Below the pieces are notes generated by a model. That model made no database searches and was not told the DNA's origin. It saw only the letters and a program-made list of their open reading frames with translations. Below are positions 44,162 to 55,176 of a DNA stretch of 64,000 nucleotides, in pieces; position 1 is the stretch's first letter; each line of letters opens with the position of its first letter. Both the position numbers and the translations under genes were made by a program. Origin of the DNA: Artemisia argyi (lineage: Eukaryota > Streptophyta > Magnoliopsida > Asterales > Asteraceae); contig CM060704.1 in assembly GCA_030686995.1 (NCBI GenBank), positions 110,800,542 to 110,864,541 on the forward strand. Direction: 5' to 3'.

Positions 44162-47100
44162 ATGGCTGAAGCAAAGGTATTGTTTGATAAATCCTCTAGT
44201 ATGATCATGATGTTAACTGAAACACTTAGTTTTAGTAATTATTAATGGTGTGTGTTATTCTCCAGATGAAGCAACCAAGTGTCCAATTAGGCCCAATGAC
44301 TCCGATAGATGAGAAGAAGCCGTTAAGCCACAAGCAGCAGGAAATCGAAACTGCGGGTCCATCAGTAGCTAAGTCAGGGCCAAATTTAGCTGAAAAATTT
44401 CTGCTCCAAGGTAATTTCTGATATCTTCTTTTACTGCTATTACTATACTCCATGTCATATGATTTCTAACCACTGGTTATAAAAAAGATTTAGTTCAGTA
44501 CGTTTCCACCATTCTGAATTGAGAAAATAAAAAAGGTTTGGCAGTTTAGGGGTGTTTGGTCTTTTGAAAGTGCTTATTAAGGTTACAATTTTATCTATGT
44601 TCTTGAAATTCATATGCAAAAAGTGAGTCCTTTGACAGTTTGACTCATTTATAGAGAAATTGCGTATGTATATCCTTTGTGCAAGTATTTTGTACTCGAT
44701 ATGATTTTTTTTGAGTAACCATGGTTTTCGCCCTTTTGGCCCACTAATCTACTGGGCTTGAATCAACTGTCACACAGAGTCAAATTGGGCAAAACCTTCC
44801 CTTTTTAGAAGGTTGCCATGACCACTTTGTTTGCAACTATGATGACCTTATATTTTAAATCAGAAGTGTTGTTCAATGGATTTTTTTTCCATTATTTTTT
44901 TAGACACTCAAAGACATGGTAATCTCAAAACACAAAATCTTAAGACTACTTTTAATATTAGGTGATGGCTCGCCATTAAGGTGACCATCACATGCCACCT
45001 CCATAAAACCAGGCCATGGTCACGCGCGAGACAGGAGAAAAATGAGAGATAGTGGTGATGGTGCTCATCTCTCTCTTTTTTGGTTTGTGAGTGTGTGTGA
45101 GGTATATTGTGGGTATTTTGTATCAAGTGGGTAATTTTAATGGTGATGACCATAAAAGATGAAAGGTGATGATAGTTGTGATGTGCTTAATGGTGATGTG
45201 AGGCTGATGTGGAGGTGAACCTAATGCATATGTATATAAATTTTATGTCATGTGTAATAAATTTACTAATTAAATATTTGTTTACTAATAGACTCACTTT
45301 TCCTAAATTACATTATTTTTCAATCTTTGAGAATTGATAATGTACTAAACATTGAAGTATTAGTTAATGTTTCTAGTACTTTTCTCACTCTCCGTATATG
45401 GTAAATATCAACCGCCGCCTTTGAGAGTTTTTCTATGAGAGTCTTCCTATTAAGCTATGACGACTAGAATGTTGTCTTTGCTGTCATCCTTCTTCCCCCC
45501 ATGTATGGTAGAGATCAATTGCCGTCGTTCCTCTCTGTTGTGAGTATATTCTTTCCAACCGGAAAGATTCGTGGCCACTCATTTTAGGTAATTGTGATTT
45601 ACTAGAGACCAGTGGAATTTCATATTAAGCTTAGATACGAGTTAGGGAAGTGTGGAGTGCACACTCATTGAGCTAATATGTTTTCGCCGAGACAATGATG
45701 CGAGGGTCAAGGGACTGTGTCCCCTTGCACGGTCAAGGGGCAGCCCCCTTGCGGTATCATTAAAGGACAACATATTTTCATGAGACGATTTTCATATTTT
45801 CCCGCCAAACACAACCAACATATTTTCCCGCCAAAACACAACCAACATGTTTGTTGGTGAAGGGTTGTGACCCTTGGTGTTTTAACCGAATTTAACCGCC
45901 ATAACTGTGACAAATGACATATCTGGTTTCTTCCATACATACCAAAACACACAATTCTCTTTGTTTTGCTTTGTTCTCTTGTGCCTAGAAACAAAGTGTT
46001 CTTCTTGAATTATCCCTATAAGGATTTTGTGATACCCGGGCACCAATAGGGTCGAAATACTTTATACGGAAAGAGAACTTACACGATTTGATAAGATATC
46101 CAAGATTATCATCACAACCCTTACCCAATTTCTAACAAAAATGAGTATATATTGAGATAACTCGAGTACTAACTATTTGCATTGAAACTAATTTACAGGA
46201 TCTAGAGATGAATACCTTAGACTTGGTGTTCCTCTATATGAAGCTTCCATTAAATGCGATTGGAAAGCTGCTGAAGAAATTCTTACAAGAAAAGAGAACT
46301 TGGAGTTAGGATTGGTTAGATGTAGTATTACTGAAAATGGGGAAACTGCCCTTCACGTTGCGGCATCTGCAAAAGTTCCTGGAAAGGTGGAAGAATTTGT
46401 GAAAAACTTGGTGAACTTGATGAAAAAGGAAGATTTGGAACTGGAAAATGAAAATTACAACACCGCTCTCTATTTAGCAGCTGCAGCCGGAAACATTGAG
46501 ACGGTCAAAATTATGATGGAAGTGAACGAGAAGTTGTTGTCAATTCCAGGTGGTGGTTCACAATATAGTAAGCCACAAATGATGCCAATGTATACTGCTG
46601 CCTTGTTTGGAAATCACGAAGTAGTGAAGTATATGTATGAAAAATCCAATGATTTGATTGAAGGTGGTTGGACACCTGCAACTCGTGCTTGGCTTCTTGA
46701 GAAATGTGTCGAAAATAATATGTTCGGTAAGCCTTCTAGCAGCTATACATTCTTCACTTTTTGTAGTTTATCACAATGTTTCTTTAACTACATTTTTTAT
46801 AACTAATGTTAGTTATGCAGATCCTGCTCACATTCTTGAATTTTGGTTAATAACTAATTTAAGTAATGCAATAATATTAGGTTAAATTTAGTAATCCTAC
46901 ACCGTAATTATTACCAACAGTAATAAGTTATTTAAATTGTTTAACATTCTTATTAACTCTTAAGAAGAGTTATAGACATGTGTATAAAGTAAGTCCACAT
47001 TAGTTTGGTTTGGATTGGGTATAAACGAACGTGAACATTACTTCTTTCAATATCACGATAGTCATGTCGACCTAACCCATCTACATATAACTAGAACACA

Positions 47101-49418
47101 ACTCATTTTAGTAATTTAACCTATTTATCTAAATGGGTTGGTGGTTTAAAACAGGCCACACATGGTTAAACGGATAAATTAACAAAATTAACTCATTTTA
47201 AGTTTATTTTTTGTATATCTTTAAAAACCTCAATGAGTTTGCAAATCGACGCGTTTAACACACCCCTAGATGCCAAGGGACTTTCCCAATAAACGGGTTA
47301 AGTTTGTGACCCAAACCAGGTCGGAAATCCCAACACTAAAACGTTTAGAATTTTTACCAGTTAAGCCTTAGGTTCCTTATCATGTTTGAAATCATTATAT
47401 CACCCCTAATGTTTGTCGATTGACCAAAATGTGACGAGGATTAAAAAAAATGCTTGGTAACCTCCATTAGGTATTAACTACTAGTAAGAATTACAAACAA
47501 ATATTAATGATGTAAATAACGTAATATGTTCCATATATGCAATCCATGTGGGTGATAAAAATATATAAAAAAGTGATTAGAAACGGTGGTGCCAAACATA
47601 AAAGTGTTAAGAAGTTTAAGTTATGTCCTTATAAAATTTTGCTAACATGTGCCCGTTATATGTATATAAACTTAATTGAATTCATTTTATTGATTTAGTT
47701 AACTAATTATTTGTTGTGATAAAAGAAATGCTTATGCCCATTTGTTCGTGCTTTTATTCTTGATTTTTGTGCTTGATTTATTATCACATTGTTCCTCACA
47801 TACAAATTGTCAAATCTATCATAGATATCGCGATAAAGATAGTGAAAAGGTATCCGAAGCTTGGTATTACTAATAGTGTACTTGGAATTCTGGCTCGAAA
47901 GCCTGAAGCATTTGTTGAACCAGATTTTAATATCATCCAGGCCACTATTAGTTGGGGTCAGCATCAGTGTAAGCATCTCTTCTCCAAGATGAGTATTTCG
48001 GATCGGCTGCCTAACAAAAAATTGTCAGAACATGGTAAAGGGAAGGTACATGAAAATTTTGCTCGAAAGGCTGAAAAAACCTTTAGTGACATCGGAAAAA
48101 CAATCGAGTCAGGAAAGCGTCTCTACTTCTCTAGTATCATCGGGAGAACCATCAACTATACTAGGAGACCCATCAAATATGGTAATGATGTTTACTCCCT
48201 TATGTTCTTAAACATAAACCATCTCAAAATAAGCATACTTTAATATACTTTTGATATTTTTTGATTCTAGAGCCTATTTCATCAGCCTCAAGTATTTTGT
48301 TATGATTTCATATTGGCCAATTATGGGATTGTTTGGTGGTTTATAAGTCTAGGTGTCCCCTCCTCGTTTGTGGCTTTTTAGATTAAGTTCTATACCTAGC
48401 TTATGACTGGATGGCGGTAGTATGGGATGAGTTCGTATCATATTTTTATTGTGCTTGAATAGATCCTTAAACTAACCTTATGTGTGACACAACCGCTTTA
48501 ATAGTTAGAGATAGCAGGTTTTTATCTAAGATAATCAATACGACAAATCTTATGTGTGAATAGAAGGTTATTATCTAAGATAATCAAAACGACCAATCTT
48601 GAGTGTGAAACACTAAAAAATTTGAATAATTTGTGCATTATTAATTTACTAGGATTTACATGGGACTTTGTCTAGTGGTTATCCATTTGTCTTAATTGGT
48701 ATTATTTTTTATTTGATATCACTAATAAGAGGCATGTTTGGTAAAGAGAGTTAAAGGCAAAGAAATAGAAATGATGGTTTTTCTCTTGTTTGGTAGACAA
48801 AAGAAATCATAGGGTGGAGAAATTCAAAGTCTCGGGAGTTGTTCTCTTTAATTTCTGATTTCCACTCCATTTGATTTTGAAATTCAATTTCTCGTGTCTA
48901 TCATTTTTGATTAAAATACTTGATCATAAAAAGTGGGCAGGGCCGTCCCATGAATTTATGAAATTTTTTAGGGCCTTGGACGAAATTAAATAATGAGTCA
49001 TTTCGATAAAGAAATGTCATATATAAAGTGCCGCCATTTATAAGATATAATGCAATTAGTTATCTAAATGTTCTAACATATTATTCATTTAAGATATTTT
49101 ATCATCTAAATACTTTTTTCTTCGTGAAAAATATGTGTACACATGCATATAATTATTAACGGGACAAATTTTGGGGCCTTTAAAGATTTTGAGGCCCTGA
49201 GTGGTCGCTCACCTTGCACACCCTCAAAGTTGGCCATGAAAGTGGGTATATAACAAAAACAATAGTCAAACCCTATACCCCCAAATATGGTTCATTGACG
49301 TCTTCTCTGCCATTTTTCTTCAAGTTCATCTTCATATACACGGATATGGATAATTATTTAAAAATGTAACTAACTTGTCAACTTTTTCGAGTGTTGTGTA
49401 GCAACCTTTTTTTTTTTT

Positions 49419-49480
<62 letters not shown>

Positions 49481-51637
49481 GTTTTAGATACCCAAACTTT
49501 AAATTTTGACATTTATATATACTTTGTGATCATTTTCCCCTACTTTTTAATCCACCCTATTGATATCGAAGGGTAAAGTGGTTATTGTACATGCATAAAA
49601 TACACACAAAGATCACAATTTAAAAGGTCGGTATACACAAAAACAAAAACGTTGGCTACATAACACTCAAATAGTGGCAAGTTAGTTAGATTTGTAGGTC
49701 CTTCAAATATCTACACACACTATATAAAGTTTACTACTGAATCTTCTTTAGTCAAATAAAAGCTTTATAAAGAAAAACTGTATTCATCAAGTAGAAACCT
49801 TTTCAAATGTAAGATCCATGTGATATATATGACAGAATTCTACAGTTGTGATATATTGAATTCCTGGACATTTTTATCAATTGAGTTGCTATAATTCGTG
49901 ATTTATTGGCTTCTTTTTTGGAGTTTGTTTTCAGTTTTTAAAGTCATTTCTTCCAAGGTGGTACCTCCTGAAAATAAAAAGGAAGCTTTACAATTACTAC
50001 AAACCATTTGGAATGACATTGCAAAAATGCCTAAGGTAGAGATTGATCGTATAATTAGAGGCCCGTCTGAATCAAAGCAAGTCAATAAGCCAGCTTCTGA
50101 AAATGTAGAACAAGCGGCGAAACTATATTCTGAACGTATTGCGAAAATGCAATTTGATATCCAGAACACAATTAGAGAAACTCCAATATCTGGAAAGGAA
50201 GATCAAGCCCTGAAACTACAAAATCTCATATCGGAGCAGATTGCCAAAATTCTTGTTGAAAACCAGAATGTGATTAGAGCGCCTCCTACAACAAAGAAAA
50301 CTTACTACCCTTCTCGAATACTTTTTGTTGCTGCAGAAATGGGAAATACTACATTTGTAGTTGAGCTCATCCGTCAATATCCTGATCTCATATGGAAGGT
50401 AAATGATAATGGGTTAAGTATATTTCACATTGCTGTCAAACATCGTCATGAGGGTATCTACAACCTATTATATGAGATAGGCTCTATGAAAGATCTGATA
50501 ACTCCTCTCAAAGATCAAAATGGTAACACTATGTTGCATCTGGTTGGGAAGAGTGCGAAGCAAAAACGACTTGAGGATGTCTCAGGAGTGGCCTTACAAA
50601 TGCAACGCGAGCTATTATGGTTTCAGGTACATATATTGCTCGATCTCCAATCTTTCTTTTTTCTTTCTTGATAAGTAAGCAGACATGGCGATCTTGACCC
50701 TCTTACTTATGAATGTATCCATTCACTTTATATATCATTTCAAATCGGTTAAATAACAAAAATTAGCTCAATGCGGAAGGAGTCAAAGCAGGAGAATCAA
50801 ATATAAAGTCATCTTCCCTCCAATTCCTAAATAGTAAGGAGAATATGTAAACACCTAAAAATAATGTTGTCAAAAAAATCCAAAATTTCTTAACAACATA
50901 AAGGAAACAAAATGCGTAAACTTTTGTGTTGATCAATTTTTCGATGTTCATCATTGTATTGTTCATCAACTATTTGTTCAGTAAAAGCCTTTGAAAAATT
51001 CTATAAATAATTCAGAACAAAGTTAAAATTGGGGAACAAAAAACCACTGAAAAAAAATCTAAATCTTTGTTTATGTTATTCTTTGGATGGACAATCAATT
51101 GACGAACATAGGCAGGGGCGGAGCTACGGAGGGGGCACGGTGGGCACGTGCCCCCTCTCAACTTTCCGGCCTAATGTAAAATTTTCAAAGAATCTCATGT
51201 AAAATTTGATGATACTGTCCGAGATTTTTCTGGAACATTTTATTTTTGGTTTGTTCATCGGTGTCACGTGTAGCGTTCTCCTTACTTCTTAGACTTTCTA
51301 GGAAGTGGAGATGCCTTTTACGATCTTAACCCACAATCTAATCTTAACATGTGTGACCTCTTAAATCAACAAAGATGGGTTTAGGATTTAGGGTTCAGGG
51401 GTATTGTTTTTTGTAAAAGTAAGAAATATACATATAAATTTGTCTAAAATATGAGCAAAAAGTAGATGTACCTGATACCATCCATGTTGCTTCTCTAAGA
51501 GCATCTTTAGTGGTAACGCAACACATGCGTTAAAGTAGAAATAATGTGCGTTAAACAAGCGTTACTCATTGCGAGATCCGGCGTTAACTCCACGTTAACG
51601 TGCCATGTTAAGCGGCTAACGCACGTTAACAAGCTGC

Positions 51638-51689
<52 letters not shown>

Positions 51690-52524
51690 CTTTCCCCCCT
51701 AAATGAAGGAGTGTTTTTGTAAATTGTTGTTGAGTTAAGGTTGAGTTATTGTTGCGGGTGTTTTTTTGTGAGTTAAGGTGAAAGTGTTAAAGCTGATGTG
51801 GCATTGACGTGGCACCGTGTTAAAACTTAACTCACGTTATTGATGTGCATGCTCTAACCATGTAAAGTAACTATGATAATTTGTTTTGTAGGAAGTAGAG
51901 GCCATGATCCCCCCTTCTTATAGAGAACGGAAGAACAAAGAAGGTCTAACACCGTATGAGTTATTCACCCAAGATCATAAAAATCTGGTCAAAGATGGAG
52001 AGAAATGGATGAAAGATACAGCTAGTCAATGTATGGTTGTTGCAGCACTTATTGCAACCATAGTTTTCGCAGCAGCTTTTACGGTCCCTGGTGGATATGA
52101 CCAGGACGATGGTATCCCTTTCTTCCATTCTAAAGCAACCCTTGCGGTTTTCGTTGTTGCAGATGCAATTTCCCTATTTGCATCTTCAGCTTCAATTCTC
52201 ATCTTCTTATCTATCCTCACATCTCGTTATGCTGAACGTGATTTCTTGGAATCACTACCCAAAAAGCTGATGGCAGGTTTAGCAACTCTTTTCCTATCTA
52301 TAACAACCATGACGATCGCTTTTAGTGTCAGCTTTTTTGTACTTTACAATAAGGGTTTGTTATGGATCCCGATCCTTATCGCTGCACTAGGTGTGATGCC
52401 GGTCCTCCTATATGTTAAGCTGCAAATTGGTCTGTTTGTTGATGTAATACGGTCAACATATGGTTCTAGGTACCTCTTTAAGCCCAGAAAACATCTTCTT
52501 TACTATGAAAACCCCAAGGTCTAA
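44162..52524 (+). CDS. ankyrin repeat / PGG-domain membrane protein, gene 2
   Basis: Exons 44266-44410, 46199-46726, 47825-48181, 49935-50626 and 51892-52524 join in phase to 784 residues. A preceding exon 44162-44176 (MAEAK, phase 0) may add five residues, which is why this start is given. Exon 2 holds ankyrin repeats (GETALHVAASAKVPG, NTALYLAAAAGNIETVK, MYTAALFGNHEVVKYMY). Exon 3 is the longest of the three genes and contains repeated 'I..G..LYS' type units. Exon 4 has three linker units and the second ankyrin block (GLSIFHIAVKHRHEG, GNTMLHLVG). Exon 5 is the PGG domain with FTVPGGYDQDDG and four membrane helices, ending YYENPKV as in gene 1. All domains and borders are intact, so this is probably functional. 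The likely role is membrane-bound defence/stress signalling, by family resemblance to ACD6/ITN1. Confidence 0.9.
45600..46080. repeat. unclassified repeat-like sequence in gene 2 intron 1
   Basis: Contains 'gtcaagggactgtgtcccc', 'ggtcaaggggcagcccc' and 'aacatattttcccgccaaa' in duplicate (about 45770-45850). No ends found. Confidence 0.35.
46727..47824 (+). other. gene 2 intron 2
   Basis: AT-rich intron between GTAAGCC and ATCATAG. A decayed hAT-like stretch (about 47030-47330, 'aaatgggttggtggttt' ... 'acacaccccta') is visible; no gene. Confidence 0.5.
48938..49238. mobile_element. hAT-like MITE in gene 2 intron 3
   Basis: Starts CAGGGCCGTCCCATG and ends CAAAGTTGGCCATG, with AAAGTGGG duplicated at 48930-48937 and 49239-49246. 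301 bp. The termini are diverged but the 8 bp duplication is perfect. Confidence 0.8.
49409..49479. repeat. poly-T followed by (ATT)n
   Basis: About 22 T and then 16 ATT/TTA units, in gene 2 intron 3. Confidence 0.9.
51113..51180. mobile_element. hAT-like element end, partner not found
   Basis: CAGGGGCGGAGCTACGGAGG is a very common plant hAT terminus. The matching end (CTCCGCCCCTG) is not seen in the rest of gene 2 intron 4, so this is a broken copy. Confidence 0.5.
51496..51857. mobile_element. MITE-like element in gene 2 intron 4
   Basis: Starts TAAGAGCATCTTTAGTGG and ends GTGCATGCTCTAA, with many 'gcgttaa' and 'acgttaac' units between. A 44-base A run lies inside (51643-51686). The inverted ends are short and no duplication was confirmed. 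Confidence 0.5.
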
Positions 52525-53047
52525 CCATTGTCGTTTTTCAATTGCAATTTGTCTATTTCAAGATTTGTTTTATAAAATTCTGTATGCTGTAAATTCAGTG
52601 ACTTCCACAACTCGGTGTGTTGGCCCTTCCTTTCCTGTCTGAATGGAAATATATTTGTTTGTATTTGGACTGTTTCGCCCTGTTTTTATACTTAAATTCG
52701 GGCTATTTATGAATCAGTATCACAATACAACTCACTATGAAAGTATGAATCCATAGATCAATTATACATTCTCAATTCCTTATAATATAAGTACGTAAGT
52801 TCCTGCAACAATTGAACAATTTGTACCTAACTCAACTCATTTATATATGTTGAATGCAAAATTCACCTACACCTATACGCTGGAACGATTCCAACTTTTT
52901 TTGAGTTTGAGACAACCAGACCTTTCCTAGGAATGAGTTCAAACTCAAACTTCAAGCCTAATTTGTAGGGGCTAATATAATGCATAGCCGTCCTGTGAAT
53001 TTCGGGGGCAAGAGACCCTTAAACGCACAAATCTGAATAAACAAGTT
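52525..53047. other. gene 2 3' flank
   Basis: No gene seen. A remnant similar to the 48938 MITE start ('catagccgtcctgtgaattt') lies near 52984. Confidence 0.45.
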
Positions 53048-53050
53048 TTA

Positions 53051-53424
53051 GGGCCCGTTTGGTTTATGGGTTTTGAGTGGGTTTTGGATTTAGAAAGAGA
53101 AAACCTTTGTTTGGTTGAAATTTTGACATCCGGATTAGGATTTCAAATGCCAAATTAGAGGGTTTTATAAAAGTAGGAGGAGGGGTGGGGTTTGATAAAT
53201 ATTAATGTTTTTAGTGGGCCATATTTACAACTCTACTCTCATCTATCTCCATATTTATTTTTAATAATAATATTTTTTATTACAAAAATATTATATACTA
53301 TAATTAATACTATTAAATATTATTTTTTCTCTCCTACATCAAATTCAAATCCAAATCCTAATCTAAAACTTTTACATTTAAATCCAAATTATAATCTAAA
53401 CCCATCTACAAACCAAATGGGCCC
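53051..53424. mobile_element. Tourist-like MITE with TTA duplication
   Basis: The ends GGGCCCGTTTGGTTTATGGG and (inverted) GGGCCCATTTGGTTTGTAGA are flanked by TTA on both sides (53048-53050 and 53425-53427). A 3 bp TTA duplication and GGGCC ends fit PIF/Harbinger. 374 bp. Confidence 0.85.
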
Positions 53425-53439
53425 TTATTATTACTGCCT

Positions 53440-54178
53440 AGGGGTGTTAATCCGGTTGGTCGGGTTTGGGTCAATTCGGGCCGGTCAAAGTCGGGTGTAG
53501 GCTAAAATACCATACCCGGACCCGACCCTATTTAAATTCGGGTTGGTTAAGATTGGGTCGGGTCCATTTCAACTCATTTAAATAGACTAGACGAGTACTC
53601 GTGCATAGCAACGCGATTTTATAACAGCCGATAATTTTAGTGATAAAAAAAGTTTATGGGTTATAAACAAAAAATAAGTAAAAGTTTGAGGATTTGGGGA
53701 TTAAACATAATGTTTTGAAACCCGGTTCGACCCAGGTGGTTCAACCGGTTGAACGTTCCGGTCAAAAAACGGTTCAATTTAAACCGGGTCAACCCGACGG
53801 GTTGGGTCGCAAAAAACGGGTCAAACTTTTGAAGTGTCTCAAATCAACCCGGTTTTCGATGTGTATTAATAGTTTCCTTTTGAAACAAATGTGCATTAAT
53901 AGTTGAAATTGTTCATAATTAATTGTTTCAATATTTTCTTTTTATAGATAGAACAGAAGATATACTATAGATAATTTAAAGAAAATTAAATAAAAAAAAT
54001 AGAAAAAACCCTTATTCGGGTCAATCGGGTCGACCTGAACCCGAGTTAGCCAAACACTTTCAACCCAATACCCGACCCTATTTAGTAGGTTACTCGGGTT
54101 GAACCAAATAAACCGAATAAAATTATTGACTCGAGTAACCTGACCCGAATAAACTTATTCGGGGTCAGGTCGAGTTTT
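53440..54178. repeat. 'cgggt/acccg' hAT-like repeat, interrupted
   Basis: Outer parts 53440-53585 and 54005-54178 are made of 'gggttgggtc' / 'gacccgaataa' type units and 'taggggtgttaat' at the left, as in the 36305 MITE family. The middle (53587-about 53970) looks inserted: it begins CTAGACGAGTACTCGTGCAT and 'agcaacgcg', a Helitron-like 3' end on the minus strand, and may end near the TCTATAGTATA on the minus strand at 53970. Confidence 0.45.
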
Positions 54179-54189
54179 TTGACACATAA

Positions 54190-54605
54190 GGTAGGTGCTT
54201 TCGGGACTCACTACATTGGGGATCAAAATCTTTGCGTAGTAGAGGAGTCAAAAGCGGAGGGCGAAGCGAATGTAGAGGACACAACATATCTAAGGAAGGA
54301 AGATGGACGACTATCTATTGAACTATATTATAAACAAATCTTCCCCTCCACACCAATCATGAGTCTTTCTCCATTCCTCTCATATATCGTCGTAACGCCC
54401 TTAATGCTAGGTTTTGAAAAAGGCCGGTCTCTTCATTCAAGCAATTCCAACGTCCATCGATTGATCATGTGAGTACGTATCCAGTTAGCGCATAGCGAAT
54501 GAAAAACGCGTTCATCCCGGATTCTCTTCCTCAAAAAATGTCTATCAATTGATCTCTATTCACTCAGTCAAAGTCACCACGGCATTTTCACCTACGATAT
54601 GTGAG
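54190..54605 (+). pseudogene. ccmB: nuclear insertion of mitochondrial DNA with part of ccmB
   Basis: 54316-54420 encodes ELYYKQIFPSTPI and then FLSYIVVTPLMLGFEK, which match the N-terminus of the plant mitochondrial CcmB (cytochrome c maturation ABC transporter membrane subunit). The base upstream of the start (GAAGATGGACGACTA) has lost one base relative to the expected ATG AGA CGA, shifting the start. After GFEK the homology ends and other, less AT-rich sequence continues ('aacgcgttcatcccggattc'), probably another mitochondrial piece joined to it. CcmB is encoded in the mitochondrion in plants, so this is a nuclear mitochondrial insertion and not a gene. Confidence 0.75.
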
Positions 54606-54755
54606 ACTTGGCGAGGAAGAGGGCTTAATTATGAAAAGGGTTTTTATAACGGCTGGGCTTAAAAAGATTCTGAAAATAAAACTGGCCCAAATGTATACTT
54701 ATCTTGGTCTCTTGGAAAAAAAAATGAAGGCTTGTTAACTAATATGAAAAGATAA

Positions 54756-54932
54756 GGGATTGTCTAACCAATGCCCTTAGGGCATTGGTTAAGAAAGCAT
54801 GGACAATCATAAATAGGCTCAGGGGCCCACACCTAAAGTACACTTTTTAAATTAAAAAATATTTTTTTAGTTCTTTTTTGTGGTCCGTACCCTCTTTAAC
54901 CAATGACCTTAGAGCATTGGTTAGACAATCCC
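54756..54932. mobile_element. MULE-type MITE just upstream of ankyrin gene 3
   Basis: The ends GGGATTGTCTAACCAATG and (inverted) GGGATTGTCTAACCAATGCT are flanked by AAAAGATAA at 54747-54755 and 54933-54941. Each arm carries a further small inverted repeat (CCAATGCCCTTAGGGCATTGG). 177 bp; it ends 25 bases before the TTGAC motif. Confidence 0.85.
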
Positions 54933-54957
54933 AAAAGATAAAAAGCACAAATATATA

Positions 54958-54985
54958 CGTTGACGTTGACGATAAGATTGACTTA
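54958..54985 (+). promoter_or_regulatory. TTGAC/TGACG motif, promoter of ankyrin gene 3
   Basis: CGTTGACGTTGACG is followed by ATAAG and ATTGACTTA: the motif of gene 1 with a short insertion before the last TTGACTTA. Unlike genes 1 and 2, no TATA box follows at 15-17 bases. Confidence 0.6.
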
Positions 54986-55176
54986 AGAAAGTGAAGTAGT
55001 CTTCATAGAATGCACATTGTTCAAAGAATCACATCTCTGACGCATTTGAACTTTTACAGTACTAGTACTGAAGGAAAAGGTACTAGAAATCAAACTCTCA
55101 GTCTTAGTCATTATGTGAAACATTTAGCTATTACTATTATTATATTATTATCAATATCAATGGTGTCATTGTGCAG

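Noticed and set aside
45707..45994. 95-codon minus-strand Cys-rich frame in gene 2 intron 1
   Set aside because: It lies in duplicated repeat-like sequence; the Cys pattern (CWLCFGGKICWLCLAGK) results from a direct DNA repeat, not a known finger.
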